Part shown: positions 51,974-60,369 of the stretch, in pieces | Position numbering within the stretch: the first letter of the stretch is position 1 | Layout: each line of letters begins with the position of its first letter | Assembly: GCA_016195915.1 (NCBI GenBank) | Contig: JACPYS010000017.1 | Coordinates: 1-64,000 of the forward strand | Reading direction: 5' to 3' | From: Betaproteobacteria bacterium | GTDB lineage: Bacteria; Pseudomonadota; Gammaproteobacteria; Burkholderiales; SG8-39 | Length of the DNA: 64,000 nt | Made by a program: the position numbers and the translations under genes | Notes under the pieces: model-generated | The model's database searches: none | Seen by the model: the letters and a program-made list of their open reading frames with translations, nothing else | What the model was told of the DNA's origin: nothing

Positions 51974-52543
51974 TCAGGGTTGCCGATCCTGCTGCCGTTC
52001 GGGTGGGCGCTCGGGCGGGCGGCCGCGGCCCGCGGCGGAAGCGCTCATGCTGGATGTGTACAGCGTCGGCACCGTGCCGGCAAGCATTCCGTCAGCCATC
52101 GTTCGTTGTGCGCCGCTAAGGCCGTTATAGAGCCGTTTGGCGGCGTCCGCCAGGTCTTCCATCGCGGTGAGGCGATTTCGTACGATGTCGATCTTGCTTT
52201 CGATCTGCTGGAGCGCGCTGCCGCCGACGGGGACGCTTGCGCCTCGGCTCAGGTCGTCCAGCAGGCTGAGGACCCTGTCTTCGTAGGCGCTCCAGGATGG
52301 GGCCTGTTCCGGAGACAGCCTCAATGCGAGACGCACTTCGGTGAGTTGCATGCGGACCTGGTCGTTTCCACTCATGCGCGCGACTTCGGTTGCGGGTTGG
52401 CCTGGACGCGAGCCCTTATCGGCGCCGCCGCTGCCGCCCATTCCTCCGCGCCGCATGCCTCCGCCCCCGCCGAATTGAGCGGACGCCTCGCCGGCGATGG
52501 CGAGTGCCACGAAGAGAACCAGTATCGGGTGGAACCATTTCAT
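51974..52543 (-). CDS. Spy/CpxP-like periplasmic protein with glycine-rich N-terminus
   Basis: The protein has 189 residues. A signal peptide (ILVLFVALAIAGEASA) is cut before QFGGGGGMRRGGMGGSGG, a low-complexity Gly/Arg stretch. The rest is helical with LRLSPEQAPSWSAYEDRV, reminiscent of LTxxQ-motif periplasmic chaperones, then a Pro/Arg/Gln tail. The start MKWFHP is chosen for its GGAG spacing. Weak family similarity makes the chaperone role an inference. Confidence 0.6.
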   Translation of the reverse strand: MKWFHPILVLFVALAIAGEASAQFGGGGGMRRGGMGGSGGADKGSRPGQPATEVARMSGNDQVRMQLTEVRLALRLSPEQAPSWSAYEDRVLSLLDDLSRGASVPVGGSALQQIESKIDIVRNRLTAMEDLADAAKRLYNGLSGAQRTMADGMLAGTVPTLYTSSMSASAAGRGRPPERPPERQQDRQP

Positions 52544-52686
52544 CGGATGCTCCAGAGGGAGGGCGGGCAACGAATTCTCGCCGCTGGCGTGCGAGCTGGG
52601 TGTTTCCATTTGTAACATCGACCGACAGACGTTGAAGATGGAAATACACCTACAATCTTCCATCCAATCATCGATGGCGGATATCC

Positions 52687-53577
52687 ATGAAGCGGATGCG
52701 CGCGAACGGACTCGATTTTGCGTACGTGGAAGAAGGGGATGGGCCGCTTGTGATCTTGCTTCACGGTTTTCCTGACACAGCCCGTTCCTGGAACTACCAG
52801 ATTCCGGCGCTGGCCGCCGCCGGCTACCGCGCAGTCGCCCCCTACCTGCGCGGGTATTCTCCGACCGAGATCCCGCGCGACGGATTTTATGACAATGCCA
52901 CTCTCGCGACCGATATCGCTGAACTGATCCGGGCGCTGGGAGGCGGCAAGCCGGTACATCTGGTCGGCCAGGATTGGGGGGCGAGCATCACGTACGGGGT
53001 GCTTGCCGCTTTCCCCGAACTTGTCCACCGCGCGGTCGTGATGGCGGTCCCGCACCCGGCGCAGGTCGTGAAGCGCATGCTGGATGCAAAGCACGTCCAC
53101 CGCTCTTTTCATTGGTGGTTCTTCCAGATACCCGATCTGCCTGAAAAGGCGCTCGCCGCGAACGACTTTGCGTTTGTCGACTACCTGTGGAACTACTGGA
53201 CCGCGCCCGGCTATCAGGACGCGGCGCATATCGCCGAGATCAAGGCCATGCTGAGGGAACCCGGCGTACTTGCGGCGACGCTCGGCTATTACCGGGCCAT
53301 GCTTGACCCGCGCAAAGGCGATCCGCGCCTCGACAGGATGCGGCCGGCCATGGACAGACCGATCGCGGTTCCGACGCTGGCACTGTGCGGCAGCGATGAC
53401 CTGCGCGCCGAACTGATGACGGATCAGGCGCAATACTTCCGCGGCGAATACAGCTACCAGGTCGTGGCCGGTGCCGGCCACTTCCTCCACCGCGAGAAAC
53501 CAGCGGAGGTGACGCGGCTCGTCCTCGGATGGTTGGGCACCCCCCAGGCGAGCGTCGGCTCGGGAGCACTGGCCTGA
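52687..53577 (+). CDS. Alpha/beta hydrolase, epoxide hydrolase-like
   Basis: The protein has 296 residues. LHGFPDTARSWNYQ gives the oxyanion motif, VGQDWGASI the nucleophile Asp, and GAGHFLHREKP the catalytic His of the HGxP-type epoxide hydrolase/haloalkane dehalogenase group. The cap domain (RSFHWWFFQIPDLPEKAL) lies between. The ATG at 52687 starts the family pattern MKRMRANGLDFAYVEEGDG. It is divergent from the Spy-like gene. The real substrate is unknown. Confidence 0.83.
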   Translation: MKRMRANGLDFAYVEEGDGPLVILLHGFPDTARSWNYQIPALAAAGYRAVAPYLRGYSPTEIPRDGFYDNATLATDIAELIRALGGGKPVHLVGQDWGASITYGVLAAFPELVHRAVVMAVPHPAQVVKRMLDAKHVHRSFHWWFFQIPDLPEKALAANDFAFVDYLWNYWTAPGYQDAAHIAEIKAMLREPGVLAATLGYYRAMLDPRKGDPRLDRMRPAMDRPIAVPTLALCGSDDLRAELMTDQAQYFRGEYSYQVVAGAGHFLHREKPAEVTRLVLGWLGTPQASVGSGALA

Positions 53578-53612
53578 TCGTCCGGTCCTCGCTGCGAGAC
53601 TTCCAGCAAACG

Positions 53613-54488
53613 ATGAGCCCTACGCTCAACGCCGTCGGCAGCCGTTACGACCGTGTCACGATCCCCACCATCTGGGTGGCGTTCGCGCTGTCGCTCATTC
53701 TGCACGCTGTTGCGCTGTGGGGCTGGCTGCCGAAAGTGTTCGTGCTGCCATTCGAGGACCCGAAGCAGGGCAAGCCAAGCGGCTCGCTCTCGGTCCGGCT
53801 CGCGCCGCCTCCGGCGCCCGCGATGCAGGCGCAACGGGCGCCAGCTCAAAGGACTTCACCACCCAAGGCCGAACCGCAACGACCGTCGGCACCACGCGTC
53901 CTCGCGCTCGAGCGTCCGTCTCCTTCCACGGCAACGCCGCCACCCGCCGAAACCGCGAGTCCGCCTCCGGCGGCAATGCGTCCACCAGCTTTCGACGACC
54001 TCGCGTCCTATATCGAAGCGCGCCGCCGTTCGCGCGAGCCCGTGCCCGCACCGCCGCCGTCGCAGGGAAGTCCGCCGGTACCGCAGCCGGCCGAAACCGA
54101 AAAGGAGCGCCACAACCGTATCGTCGCCGCCAACCTCGGGCTGAACCGCACGCCCAGCTTCGGTGCCGAGCGCGAGCACGGCGGCGGCATCTTCCAGATC
54201 CATCGCATGGGTTACAGCGACGCCGAATTCCTCTTTTTCGGCTGGAACAAGTTCATCAACCGCAATGCGCAGCAGATGATCGAAGTCCGCCGCGGCGACA
54301 ACGCGACCATCGAGATCGCGGTGGTGCGCAGGATGATCGCGATCATCCGCGAACACGAGAGCGGCGATTTCGTGTGGCAGTCGCAGCGTCTCGGCCGCGA
54401 CCTCAAGCTCTCCGCCCGGATGTCCGACAACGCCGGGCTCGAGGAGGTCATGATGCGCGAGTTCTTTCCCGACTACCGTTCTCGCTAG
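53613..54488 (+). CDS. TonB-N-like membrane protein with unknown C-terminal domain
   Basis: The protein has 291 residues. One membrane helix, TIWVAFALSLILHAVALWGW, resembles the N-terminal anchor of TonB proteins. A Pro-rich spacer of about 100 residues follows. The C-terminal 120 residues (GLNRTPSFGAEREHGGGIFQ, SDAEFLFFGWNKFINRNAQQ, MMREFFPDYRSR) are not TonB-like. The ATG at 53613 is taken because the frame upstream runs over the hydrolase gene. It may span the periplasm to an outer-layer partner, but no function can be assigned. Confidence 0.6.
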   Translation: MSPTLNAVGSRYDRVTIPTIWVAFALSLILHAVALWGWLPKVFVLPFEDPKQGKPSGSLSVRLAPPPAPAMQAQRAPAQRTSPPKAEPQRPSAPRVLALERPSPSTATPPPAETASPPPAAMRPPAFDDLASYIEARRRSREPVPAPPPSQGSPPVPQPAETEKERHNRIVAANLGLNRTPSFGAEREHGGGIFQIHRMGYSDAEFLFFGWNKFINRNAQQMIEVRRGDNATIEIAVVRRMIAIIREHESGDFVWQSQRLGRDLKLSARMSDNAGLEEVMMREFFPDYRSR

Positions 54489-54490
54489 AC

Positions 54491-54568
54491 AGGAAGGGGT
54501 ACGGGGGAACCTGGGTTCCCCTGTAACTCAGGAAAGGGTACGGGGGAACCTGGGTTCCCCTGTAACTC
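54491..54568. repeat. Two tandem 39-bp copies, each with a long palindrome
   Basis: Copies at 54491-54529 and 54530-54568 differ at one base. Each contains GGGGAACC-TG-GGTTCCCC (54504-54521 and 54543-54560), extended by TAC/GTA beyond a G.T pair, giving about 12 stem pairs. The element lies 3 bases after one gene and 14 bases before the end of the convergent next gene, so it may terminate both. No T run follows, so a REP-like role is equally possible. Confidence 0.75.
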
Positions 54569-54582
54569 GCGGCCAGGGCGGT

Positions 54583-55437
54583 TCACGGCGTCCCGCTCGC
54601 GGCCGTCAGCGCGGAAGCGCCCGCGAGCTTCGCGCCGCGGAGCCCGGCGATCAGTGATTCCGATGATCGTCTGAACTCCTGCGACCACGAACCGTCATCG
54701 AGTCCGGCGGGTGCAATGGCCAGACTCAGGGCGACATCGCGCGAGCTGAAACCCGCAACCTGCAGCAGCTTGAGCGCAATCGCATCGGCTTGCCTGGCCT
54801 GCCGGTCACGACCGCTGTTGACGGCGAGTTCCGATCCGATCGTCGAAGCCGCGCTCTTCAGCAAGCCGCTCCCCGGAACCAGAATGTTCATCACCACGGA
54901 GGCGGCAATGCTGAGCGATGAATTCTCCTCGTGGTGAAGCGCGATCACGTGGCCCATCTCGCGCGCAATCACGAAGGCGAGCCAGTCGTCGTAGGGCTGG
55001 GTGGCGCCGAGCGCGGCGTTGAGCGCGATCAGGCCGATGGCGCTCGAGACGCTTCCCGGTTCGTCTCCGGCGACGACATGGATGTCGAACCCGCTGTACG
55101 CGAGACCGGGAATGCGCTGCGCGAGATCGGGATACAGATCGCGTGCTGCGTATTGCAATGCGTCGGCGACCCGCCGCACCTGTGCCGCGAACGGCGTCAA
55201 GGCGACGGAAGCCGCATTCCGCGGGGTTGCGCAGGCCGGCATTTCGGCGCATGCCGCCGGCTGCCGCAGGCCGGTGGAAAGCATGAAGGTGATATCGGAA
55301 TGCGCGGCGGCAAGCGGCAGGCCGGACGTTCTTTCGGGTTCGTCTGCGGGTGCGGTGGCGCAACCGGCCGCGCCAGCGCAGGTCGCGGCAAGGACGATAC
55401 GCAGGAATCTTGCAAGAGTCATCGACTGCATTCTCAT
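54583..55437 (-). CDS. M48-like lipoprotein lacking the first zinc His
   Basis: The protein has 284 residues. The N-terminus MTLARFLRIVLAATCAGAAG is followed by a Cys, a lipobox. The body resembles M48 metallopeptidases: HVVAGDEPGSVSSAIGLIAL, WLAFVIAREMGHVIALHHE and VNSGRDRQARQADAIALKLL. The HExxH motif reads REMGH, so the first zinc-binding His is replaced by Arg while Glu and the second His stay. The protein is probably catalytically weak or dead and may serve as a chaperone. The starts at 55437 and 55422 cannot be told apart. Confidence 0.7.
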   Translation of the reverse strand: MRMQSMTLARFLRIVLAATCAGAAGCATAPADEPERTSGLPLAAAHSDITFMLSTGLRQPAACAEMPACATPRNAASVALTPFAAQVRRVADALQYAARDLYPDLAQRIPGLAYSGFDIHVVAGDEPGSVSSAIGLIALNAALGATQPYDDWLAFVIAREMGHVIALHHEENSSLSIAASVVMNILVPGSGLLKSAASTIGSELAVNSGRDRQARQADAIALKLLQVAGFSSRDVALSLAIAPAGLDDGSWSQEFRRSSESLIAGLRGAKLAGASALTAASGTP

Positions 55438-55668
55438 AGGGCTGCCGGGGATCGCACGCGAACCCCGTCCCGGTCCTTCCGGCTCGCTGTGTCGATCCTA
55501 GGCTGACGACGCTGGGAATGCCCGCCGAGGACGGGCCAAAAACCGGTTCAAATCGCCGGCTGGCCGGCCCGGGAAGTTCCACGGCGTTTCAGTCCGAGCG
55601 TGGAATCGCGCTTGTCTGATCAGCGCGAACGGATACAGTATCAGCAGGATTGAATGGAGGGAAACCTC
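55438..55668. other. 231-bp intergenic region
   Basis: The region lies between the divergent M48-like gene and the short leader gene at 55669. It holds no recognisable gene. Promoters for both directions must lie here, but I cannot fix hexamers with confidence. Confidence 0.5.
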
Positions 55669-55764
55669 ATGGCAGGACCGTATTGCGAGGAATTCCGGCT
55701 CGAGGGCACGATGATCGATCGGCCGCATCTGCGCTCTGCGCGCCGGATGCTCGGCGCGGAGTAG
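55669..55764 (+). CDS. 31-residue leader peptide or remnant before CoA transferase
   Basis: A short frame, MAGPYCEEFRLEGTMIDRPH, then LRSARRMLGAE, ends at 55764. It has an excellent GGAGGG ribosome site, 7 bases before its ATG. The CoA transferase ATG follows four bases after the stop. The peptide has no known domain. Because its translation signals are better than most here, it could be a leader controlling the next gene. It may equally be the tail of a deleted gene. Confidence 0.45.
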   Translation: MAGPYCEEFRLEGTMIDRPHLRSARRMLGAE

Positions 55765-55768
55765 CGCG

Positions 55769-56914
55769 ATGCCCGGCGCTCTGGACGGCGTGCGCATCGT
55801 CGACATGACGGGGGTCGGGATGGGCCCCTGGGCCACGCAGATGCTCGGCGACATGGGTGCGGATGTGATCAAGATCGAGACCGCCGATGGCGACGTGTTC
55901 CGCCACGTGACGCCGCAGCGGCATCACGCAATGAGCCACGCCTACCTCAATTTCAATCGAAACAAGCGCAGCGTGGTGCTCGATGCGAAAGCGCCGGAAG
56001 GGCGCGAGGCGATTCTGCGTCTGGTGAAGCGCGCCGACGTGTTCATCTCGAACGTGCGCAGCGCCGGACTGCGCCGCCTGGGTCTCGATTACGAGAGCCT
56101 GCGCGAGATCAATCCGCGGATCATCTATTGCGGCTGCTATGGCTATTCGGAGGCCGGTCCGTATGCCGGTCGTCCGGCCATCGACGACACCATCCAGGCG
56201 GCGTCCGGCGTGGCCTGGTTCCAGGGCGTGGGCGCCGAAGCGCCGCGCTACGCCAATACAGCGCTCGCGGACAAGGTGCTTTCGCTGTTCATTTCCAATG
56301 CCATCAGCACCGCGCTCTACGCGCGGGAGAAGACCGGCAAGGGGCAGGCGATCGAGGTGCCGATGTTCGAGTGCATGGTGTCCTTCATGATGCCCGAACA
56401 CCTCGCGGGGCTCACCTTTTTGCCGCCCGAGGGACCCGCAGGGTATACGCGCATGCTCGATCCCTACCGCAAGCCGTTCCGCACCAGGGACGGCTATATC
56501 AGCGCGGCCCCCTATACCAACCTGCAATGGCGGAGCTTTTTCAAGCTCGCCGGGCGACCGGAGCTTGCCGACGATCCGCGTTTTCGCACCCAGGTCGATC
56601 GCAGCAGGCATTTTGGCGAGCTGTACCGTTTCGTCGAGGAGACGCTCGCGAATCGCACGACGGCGGAGTGGGCGGCTGCGCTGGAGAAGGCCGACATCCC
56701 TTTCGCGCCCGTGAATTCGGTGCAGGACCTGCTCGATGATCCGCACTTGCGGGCAATCGGTTTCTGGCAGGAGTTCGAGCACCCGTCCGAAGGCCGCGTG
56801 CGCGCAGCCGGAATTCCCGTGAACTACTCCGAAACCCCCGGTTCGATCCGGCGCCACGCGCCGGGCCTCGGCGAGCACACGGACGAGGTGCTGCGCGAAA
56901 TCGGGTTGAAATGA
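55769..56914 (+). CDS. CaiB/BaiF family CoA transferase
   Basis: The protein has 381 residues, a family III CoA transferase. VRIVDMTGVGMGPWATQMLG at the N-terminus is followed by ADVIKIETADGD. The segment GYSEAGPYAGRPAIDDTIQA holds the likely catalytic Asp. The C-terminal PFAPVNSVQDLLDDPHLRAI is conserved in the family. It transfers CoA between carboxylic acids. A Bug receptor follows by 39 bases, which suggests uptake and activation of a shared acid. Confidence 0.88.
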   Translation: MPGALDGVRIVDMTGVGMGPWATQMLGDMGADVIKIETADGDVFRHVTPQRHHAMSHAYLNFNRNKRSVVLDAKAPEGREAILRLVKRADVFISNVRSAGLRRLGLDYESLREINPRIIYCGCYGYSEAGPYAGRPAIDDTIQAASGVAWFQGVGAEAPRYANTALADKVLSLFISNAISTALYAREKTGKGQAIEVPMFECMVSFMMPEHLAGLTFLPPEGPAGYTRMLDPYRKPFRTRDGYISAAPYTNLQWRSFFKLAGRPELADDPRFRTQVDRSRHFGELYRFVEETLANRTTAEWAAALEKADIPFAPVNSVQDLLDDPHLRAIGFWQEFEHPSEGRVRAAGIPVNYSETPGSIRRHAPGLGEHTDEVLREIGLK

Positions 56915-56953
56915 CGATTTCCTTGCATGCCCATGCCAGCGACAGGAGTCCCC

Positions 56954-57913
56954 ATGCGTAGCGCAACGATTGCCCTTTGCCTTGCGGCGCTGATCGGTGC
57001 GGCGGAAGCAATCGCCCAGCAGTACCCCGTCAAGCCCGTCCGCTTCCTCGTCGGTTTCTCGGCAGGCAGCACGATCGACACGGTCTCGAGGGTGGTGCTC
57101 GAGGAGATACGCAGGAGCACCGGTGCGACGATCGTGGTCGACAACCGGCCCGGGGCGCTCGGGTTGATCAGCACGGACCTGGCAGCGAAGGCTGCGCCCG
57201 ACGGCTATACGCTTACGGCCAGCTCGAGCGCGACGAACTCGTCGGGACCCCAGCTCGCGAAAACGGTGCCCTACGATCCCGTCAAGGACTTCACCCACAT
57301 CGGCGGCGTATTCCGGTTCGATCTGATGCTGGTCGTCAATCCGGCGCAGGGTTTCCGGACGGTGCACGAACTGATCGCCGAGGCGAAGAAGAATCCCGAC
57401 AAGCTCACCTTCGGTTACGGCTCGGCGACAGGGCAGGTGGCCGCGTCGAGCTTCAACCGGGCCGCGGGGATTCAGGCGCGTGGCGTCCCGTACAAGGGAC
57501 AGCCGCTGGCCCTGAACGACCTGATGGGCGGGCAGATCAATTTCGTCGCCGCGGACATCGGAGCGCTGATGTCGCTCGTACGGGCGGGCAAGCTCGCTGC
57601 GCTCGGCGTGTCCTCGAGCAAGCGCTCGAGCATCCTGCCGGCAGTCCCGACCTTCGCCGAGCTGGGCCTCAAGGACGTGGAACTTTCCGGCTGGTTCGGC
57701 ATGTCGGGCCCCGCAGGGCTTTCGCCCGAGACCACCGAGTGGTGGGCACGGAACATCTCCGCGGCGCTCGCAAGAAAGGAAATCATCGAACAGTTCCGCG
57801 CGATGGGGGTCGAGCCCGATCCGCAGACCGGCAAGGCGTTCCAGCAGTTCGTGCGCGAGCAATACGATGTCTGGGGCAAGCACATCCGCGCGGCGGGCAT
57901 CGAAGCGCAATGA
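56954..57913 (+). CDS. Bug/TctC-family periplasmic receptor
   Basis: The protein has 319 residues. The signal peptide ATIALCLAALIGAAEAIA is cut before QQYPVKPVRFLVGFSAGSTI. TIVVDNRPGALGLISTDLAA, then AAPDGYTLT and VPYKGQPLALNDLMGGQINF complete the family pattern. The ATG at 56954 has GACAGGAG upstream. It is probably co-transcribed with the CoA transferase. Confidence 0.87.
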   Translation: MRSATIALCLAALIGAAEAIAQQYPVKPVRFLVGFSAGSTIDTVSRVVLEEIRRSTGATIVVDNRPGALGLISTDLAAKAAPDGYTLTASSSATNSSGPQLAKTVPYDPVKDFTHIGGVFRFDLMLVVNPAQGFRTVHELIAEAKKNPDKLTFGYGSATGQVAASSFNRAAGIQARGVPYKGQPLALNDLMGGQINFVAADIGALMSLVRAGKLAALGVSSSKRSSILPAVPTFAELGLKDVELSGWFGMSGPAGLSPETTEWWARNISAALARKEIIEQFRAMGVEPDPQTGKAFQQFVREQYDVWGKHIRAAGIEAQ

Positions 57914-58034
57914 GTTGACGGGTTCGCGTTTCCGGTCTTGTCACTGAGATCGGGAACGCGATACCTATTCCACCTTCGACCGGACCTGCTTAGCATGTAG
58001 GTGAGCGCCGGGAGGCTCTTGAAGGAGGATGACC

Positions 58035-59006
58035 ATGTTGCGCAAAATTCTCTTTACGCTGTTCGCCTGCCTTGCACTTGGCCCCTGGGGCGCACCCTGG
58101 GGCCAGGCTTATCCGAACAAGCCGGTGCGCGTCATCGTCCCCTTCGGCCCCGGCGGGCCGGACGCAGTCGCCCGCATTCTCGGCGCGCAGCTCTCGATTC
58201 AGACGGGGCAGTCCTTCGTAATAGAAAACAAGCCAGGCGCGAACGGAATTCTCGGCGCGGAGTCCTTGGCCAAATCGGCTCCCGATGGCTATACCTTCAT
58301 GATTACCTCGTCGGGCTTCGTTACCGCCCCCAGCATGTACCGGAAACTCCCCTACGACACTGAGAAAGACTTCGCGCCGGTGACCAACCTGGTGGAGAAC
58401 CCGGGCATCTTCGTCGCGGTCAATCCGGGCGTGCCCGTGCGCAGCTTGCAGGAGCTGATCGATCTCGGGCGCAAACCCGAGAGCAAGCTGTCGTTTGGTT
58501 CGCCCGGTGTAGGCAACACGCTTCACCTGTCGGGCGCGCTGTTCAACGCCCGTGCCGGAACGAACCTGCTGCATATTCCCTACAAGGGCGCTGGGCCGGC
58601 AGTTGCGGCTGCGATGTCGGGCGAAACCCAGGTGATGTTCTCCACACCGCCTGCCGTGCTCGCGCAGCTCAGGGCGGGAAAGCTGCGCGCGCTTGCCTAT
58701 AGCGACAGCAAGCGCCATCCGCTGCTCCCCGATGTGCCGACGGCGGCTGAAGCCGGGCTGCCGAGCTATCAGCATCACGGCGGTTGGTTCGGCATGTTCG
58801 CCCCCGCCAATACTCCTGCGGAAATACTCAATCGCATCCAGGGCGAGGTACGCAAAGCGTTTGCCAACGCGCAATTCCGCGAACGACTTGACGTTCTCGG
58901 CGCCGACCCGGTGGCCGATGCACCGGCCGATTTCAAGCTGTTTGTCAGTGCGGAAATAAAACGCTACGCCGAAATGGTGCGTCTCGCCGGGATACAGCCT
59001 GAATAG
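58035..59006 (+). CDS. Bug/TctC-family periplasmic receptor
   Basis: The protein has 323 residues. The ATG at 58035 lies 7 bases after AAGGAGG; an in-frame ATG at 58029 is too close to that site. The signal peptide LFTLFACLALGPWGAPWGQ is cut before AYPNKPVRVIVPFGPGGPDA. VIENKPGANGILGAESLA, SAPDGYTFM and IPYKGAGPAVAAAMSG follow. Its own leader suggests it is transcribed separately from the receptor upstream. Confidence 0.87.
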   Translation: MLRKILFTLFACLALGPWGAPWGQAYPNKPVRVIVPFGPGGPDAVARILGAQLSIQTGQSFVIENKPGANGILGAESLAKSAPDGYTFMITSSGFVTAPSMYRKLPYDTEKDFAPVTNLVENPGIFVAVNPGVPVRSLQELIDLGRKPESKLSFGSPGVGNTLHLSGALFNARAGTNLLHIPYKGAGPAVAAAMSGETQVMFSTPPAVLAQLRAGKLRALAYSDSKRHPLLPDVPTAAEAGLPSYQHHGGWFGMFAPANTPAEILNRIQGEVRKAFANAQFRERLDVLGADPVADAPADFKLFVSAEIKRYAEMVRLAGIQPE

Positions 59007-59195
59007 GCGGGCACGTGAAGGGGTCGGGTCTCTGCCTCGCTTTCCTGCAACCACCGTTTTCGGGAAAGGCGAAATTCCGGCCTCGACCGATTCCAGAGAT
59101 TTGAGCGTAGACTGAATTCCGACTCGGATTGACTGGTCTTTCCGCCTGCTGATCCCGGTGCTTGTCCTGGTTCGCAACGACCAGAGGGGGATCAG

Positions 59196-60173
59196 ATGGA
59201 AAGGCGCGACACCTTACTTTTACTCATTGCGCTCGGCGCCCCGCTTCGGCTGACCGCACAGTCGGCGCTAAAGGTGCCGCGGATCGGTGTGCTGATCGTC
59301 GGCACCTCGGAGTCGTCTGGCCATGTCGTGCAAGCCTTTATCAAGGGTATGACCGAACTTGGCTATCAGGACGGCAAGAACGTGCGCTATGAGCTCCGCT
59401 ATGGCGACGGAAGCAGCGAGCAGGCCGAAAGGAACGCCCGCGAGCTGGTCGCAGCTAAGGCTGACTTGATCTGGGCGCCCTCAACGGTGGCCGCCACGGA
59501 GGCACAGAAGGCGACACTGTCACTGCCAATCGTCTTCGCGCTCTCAGCCGACCCGGTCGCCGCCGGCTTAATCCGCAGCTTGCCTCGGCCCGGGACCAAT
59601 GCCAGCGGAATCTCGCTGATGTCCGCGGAGATGGGTGCGAAACGCGTCGAAATCCTCACTGAGACCTTTCCGAAGCTCAGGCGCGTGGGCGTGCTGCACA
59701 ATCCAGGCGACTCGGCGAGTGCCGCCCAACTTCCTTTCGTGCGGCAGGGCGTGCGGGCCTTTAGCAAGGAACTGATGGTGGTCGAGGCGCGCGCGCCGGA
59801 GGAGTTCGCCACGGCGCTCGCCAAGCTCGCCGCGTGGCGCGTGGACGCGCTGGTCATAATGGAAAGTGTGCTGTATTTCGCCCACAGAAAGACGCTAATG
59901 GACAAGGTGGCGAACTACCGCTGGCCGACGATAACCAATTCCAAGGAATACGCGGAGGCAGGTGGGATCCTCGCGTATGGTACCGATTTCGCGGACAACT
60001 GCCGCCGCAGTGCCGTCTACGTGGACAAGATCCTGAAGGGTGCCAAGCCGGGCGACCTTCCGGTGCAGCAGCCGACCACGTTCGAGTTCGTGATCAATCT
60101 CAAGGCCGCCAAGGCCATGGGCTTGGCGATTCCCAAGGCCATGCTGCTGCGCGCCGACCGTGTGATCGAATGA
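59196..60173 (+). CDS. ABC_sub_bind-family substrate-binding protein
   Basis: The protein has 325 residues. The signal sequence MERRDTLLLLIALGAPLRLT is followed by AQSALKVPRIGVLIVG. Family motifs are GYQDGKNVRYELRYGDGSS, LPIVFALSADPVAAGLIRSL and the C-terminal LKAAKAMGLAIPKAMLLRAD. The start has a GAGGGGGA site. Its stop overlaps the ATG of a truncated paralogue in an ATGA. Confidence 0.85.
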   Translation: MERRDTLLLLIALGAPLRLTAQSALKVPRIGVLIVGTSESSGHVVQAFIKGMTELGYQDGKNVRYELRYGDGSSEQAERNARELVAAKADLIWAPSTVAATEAQKATLSLPIVFALSADPVAAGLIRSLPRPGTNASGISLMSAEMGAKRVEILTETFPKLRRVGVLHNPGDSASAAQLPFVRQGVRAFSKELMVVEARAPEEFATALAKLAAWRVDALVIMESVLYFAHRKTLMDKVANYRWPTITNSKEYAEAGGILAYGTDFADNCRRSAVYVDKILKGAKPGDLPVQQPTTFEFVINLKAAKAMGLAIPKAMLLRADRVIE

Positions 60174-60262
60174 CGACGCGGCGGAATGCGCTCGCCGCGC
60201 TTGCGCTGGGTTTGCTGGCGATGCCGCTGAGAGCTCTTGCTCAGCAATCAATCAGGAGTTAA
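60170..60262 (+). pseudogene. Signal-peptide remnant of a second ABC_sub_bind gene
   Basis: A 30-residue frame, MTTRRNALAALALGLLAMPL, then RALAQQSIRS and stop, is a complete Tat-like signal peptide of the ABC_sub_bind type with nothing after it. The ATG overlaps the preceding receptor stop. The body of this second receptor is gone, and a broken TA pair follows at the junction. The remnant may still be translated. Confidence 0.65.
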
Positions 60263-60264
60263 CG

Positions 60265-60369
60265 AATTGGTTTCCTCGCCGCGCTTTCGCGCTCGACAAG
60301 ACGGCGGACGCGTTCTTTGATGAGCATGTAACGCGGATCGAAAAGGAAAGGAGAAAGAGCGATGGCTAA
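60265..60369 (+). pseudogene. C-terminal remnant of a RelE/HigB-type toxin
   Basis: A frame without a start codon reads NWFPRRAFALDKTADAFFDE, then HVTRIEKERRKSDG, and its TAA overlaps the antitoxin ATG. Its C-terminus resembles the ADxxFDEH-type ending of RelE/HigB toxins that precede XRE antitoxins of this kind. Everything N-terminal has been lost at the boundary with the signal-peptide remnant. The match is short and the assignment tentative. Confidence 0.45.

Noticed and set aside
55667-57910. 747-residue frame on the minus strand opposite the CoA transferase and receptor
   Set aside because: It is Arg/Gly/Ala-rich, has no domain, and lies antisense to two clear genes. It is a GC-rich antisense frame.
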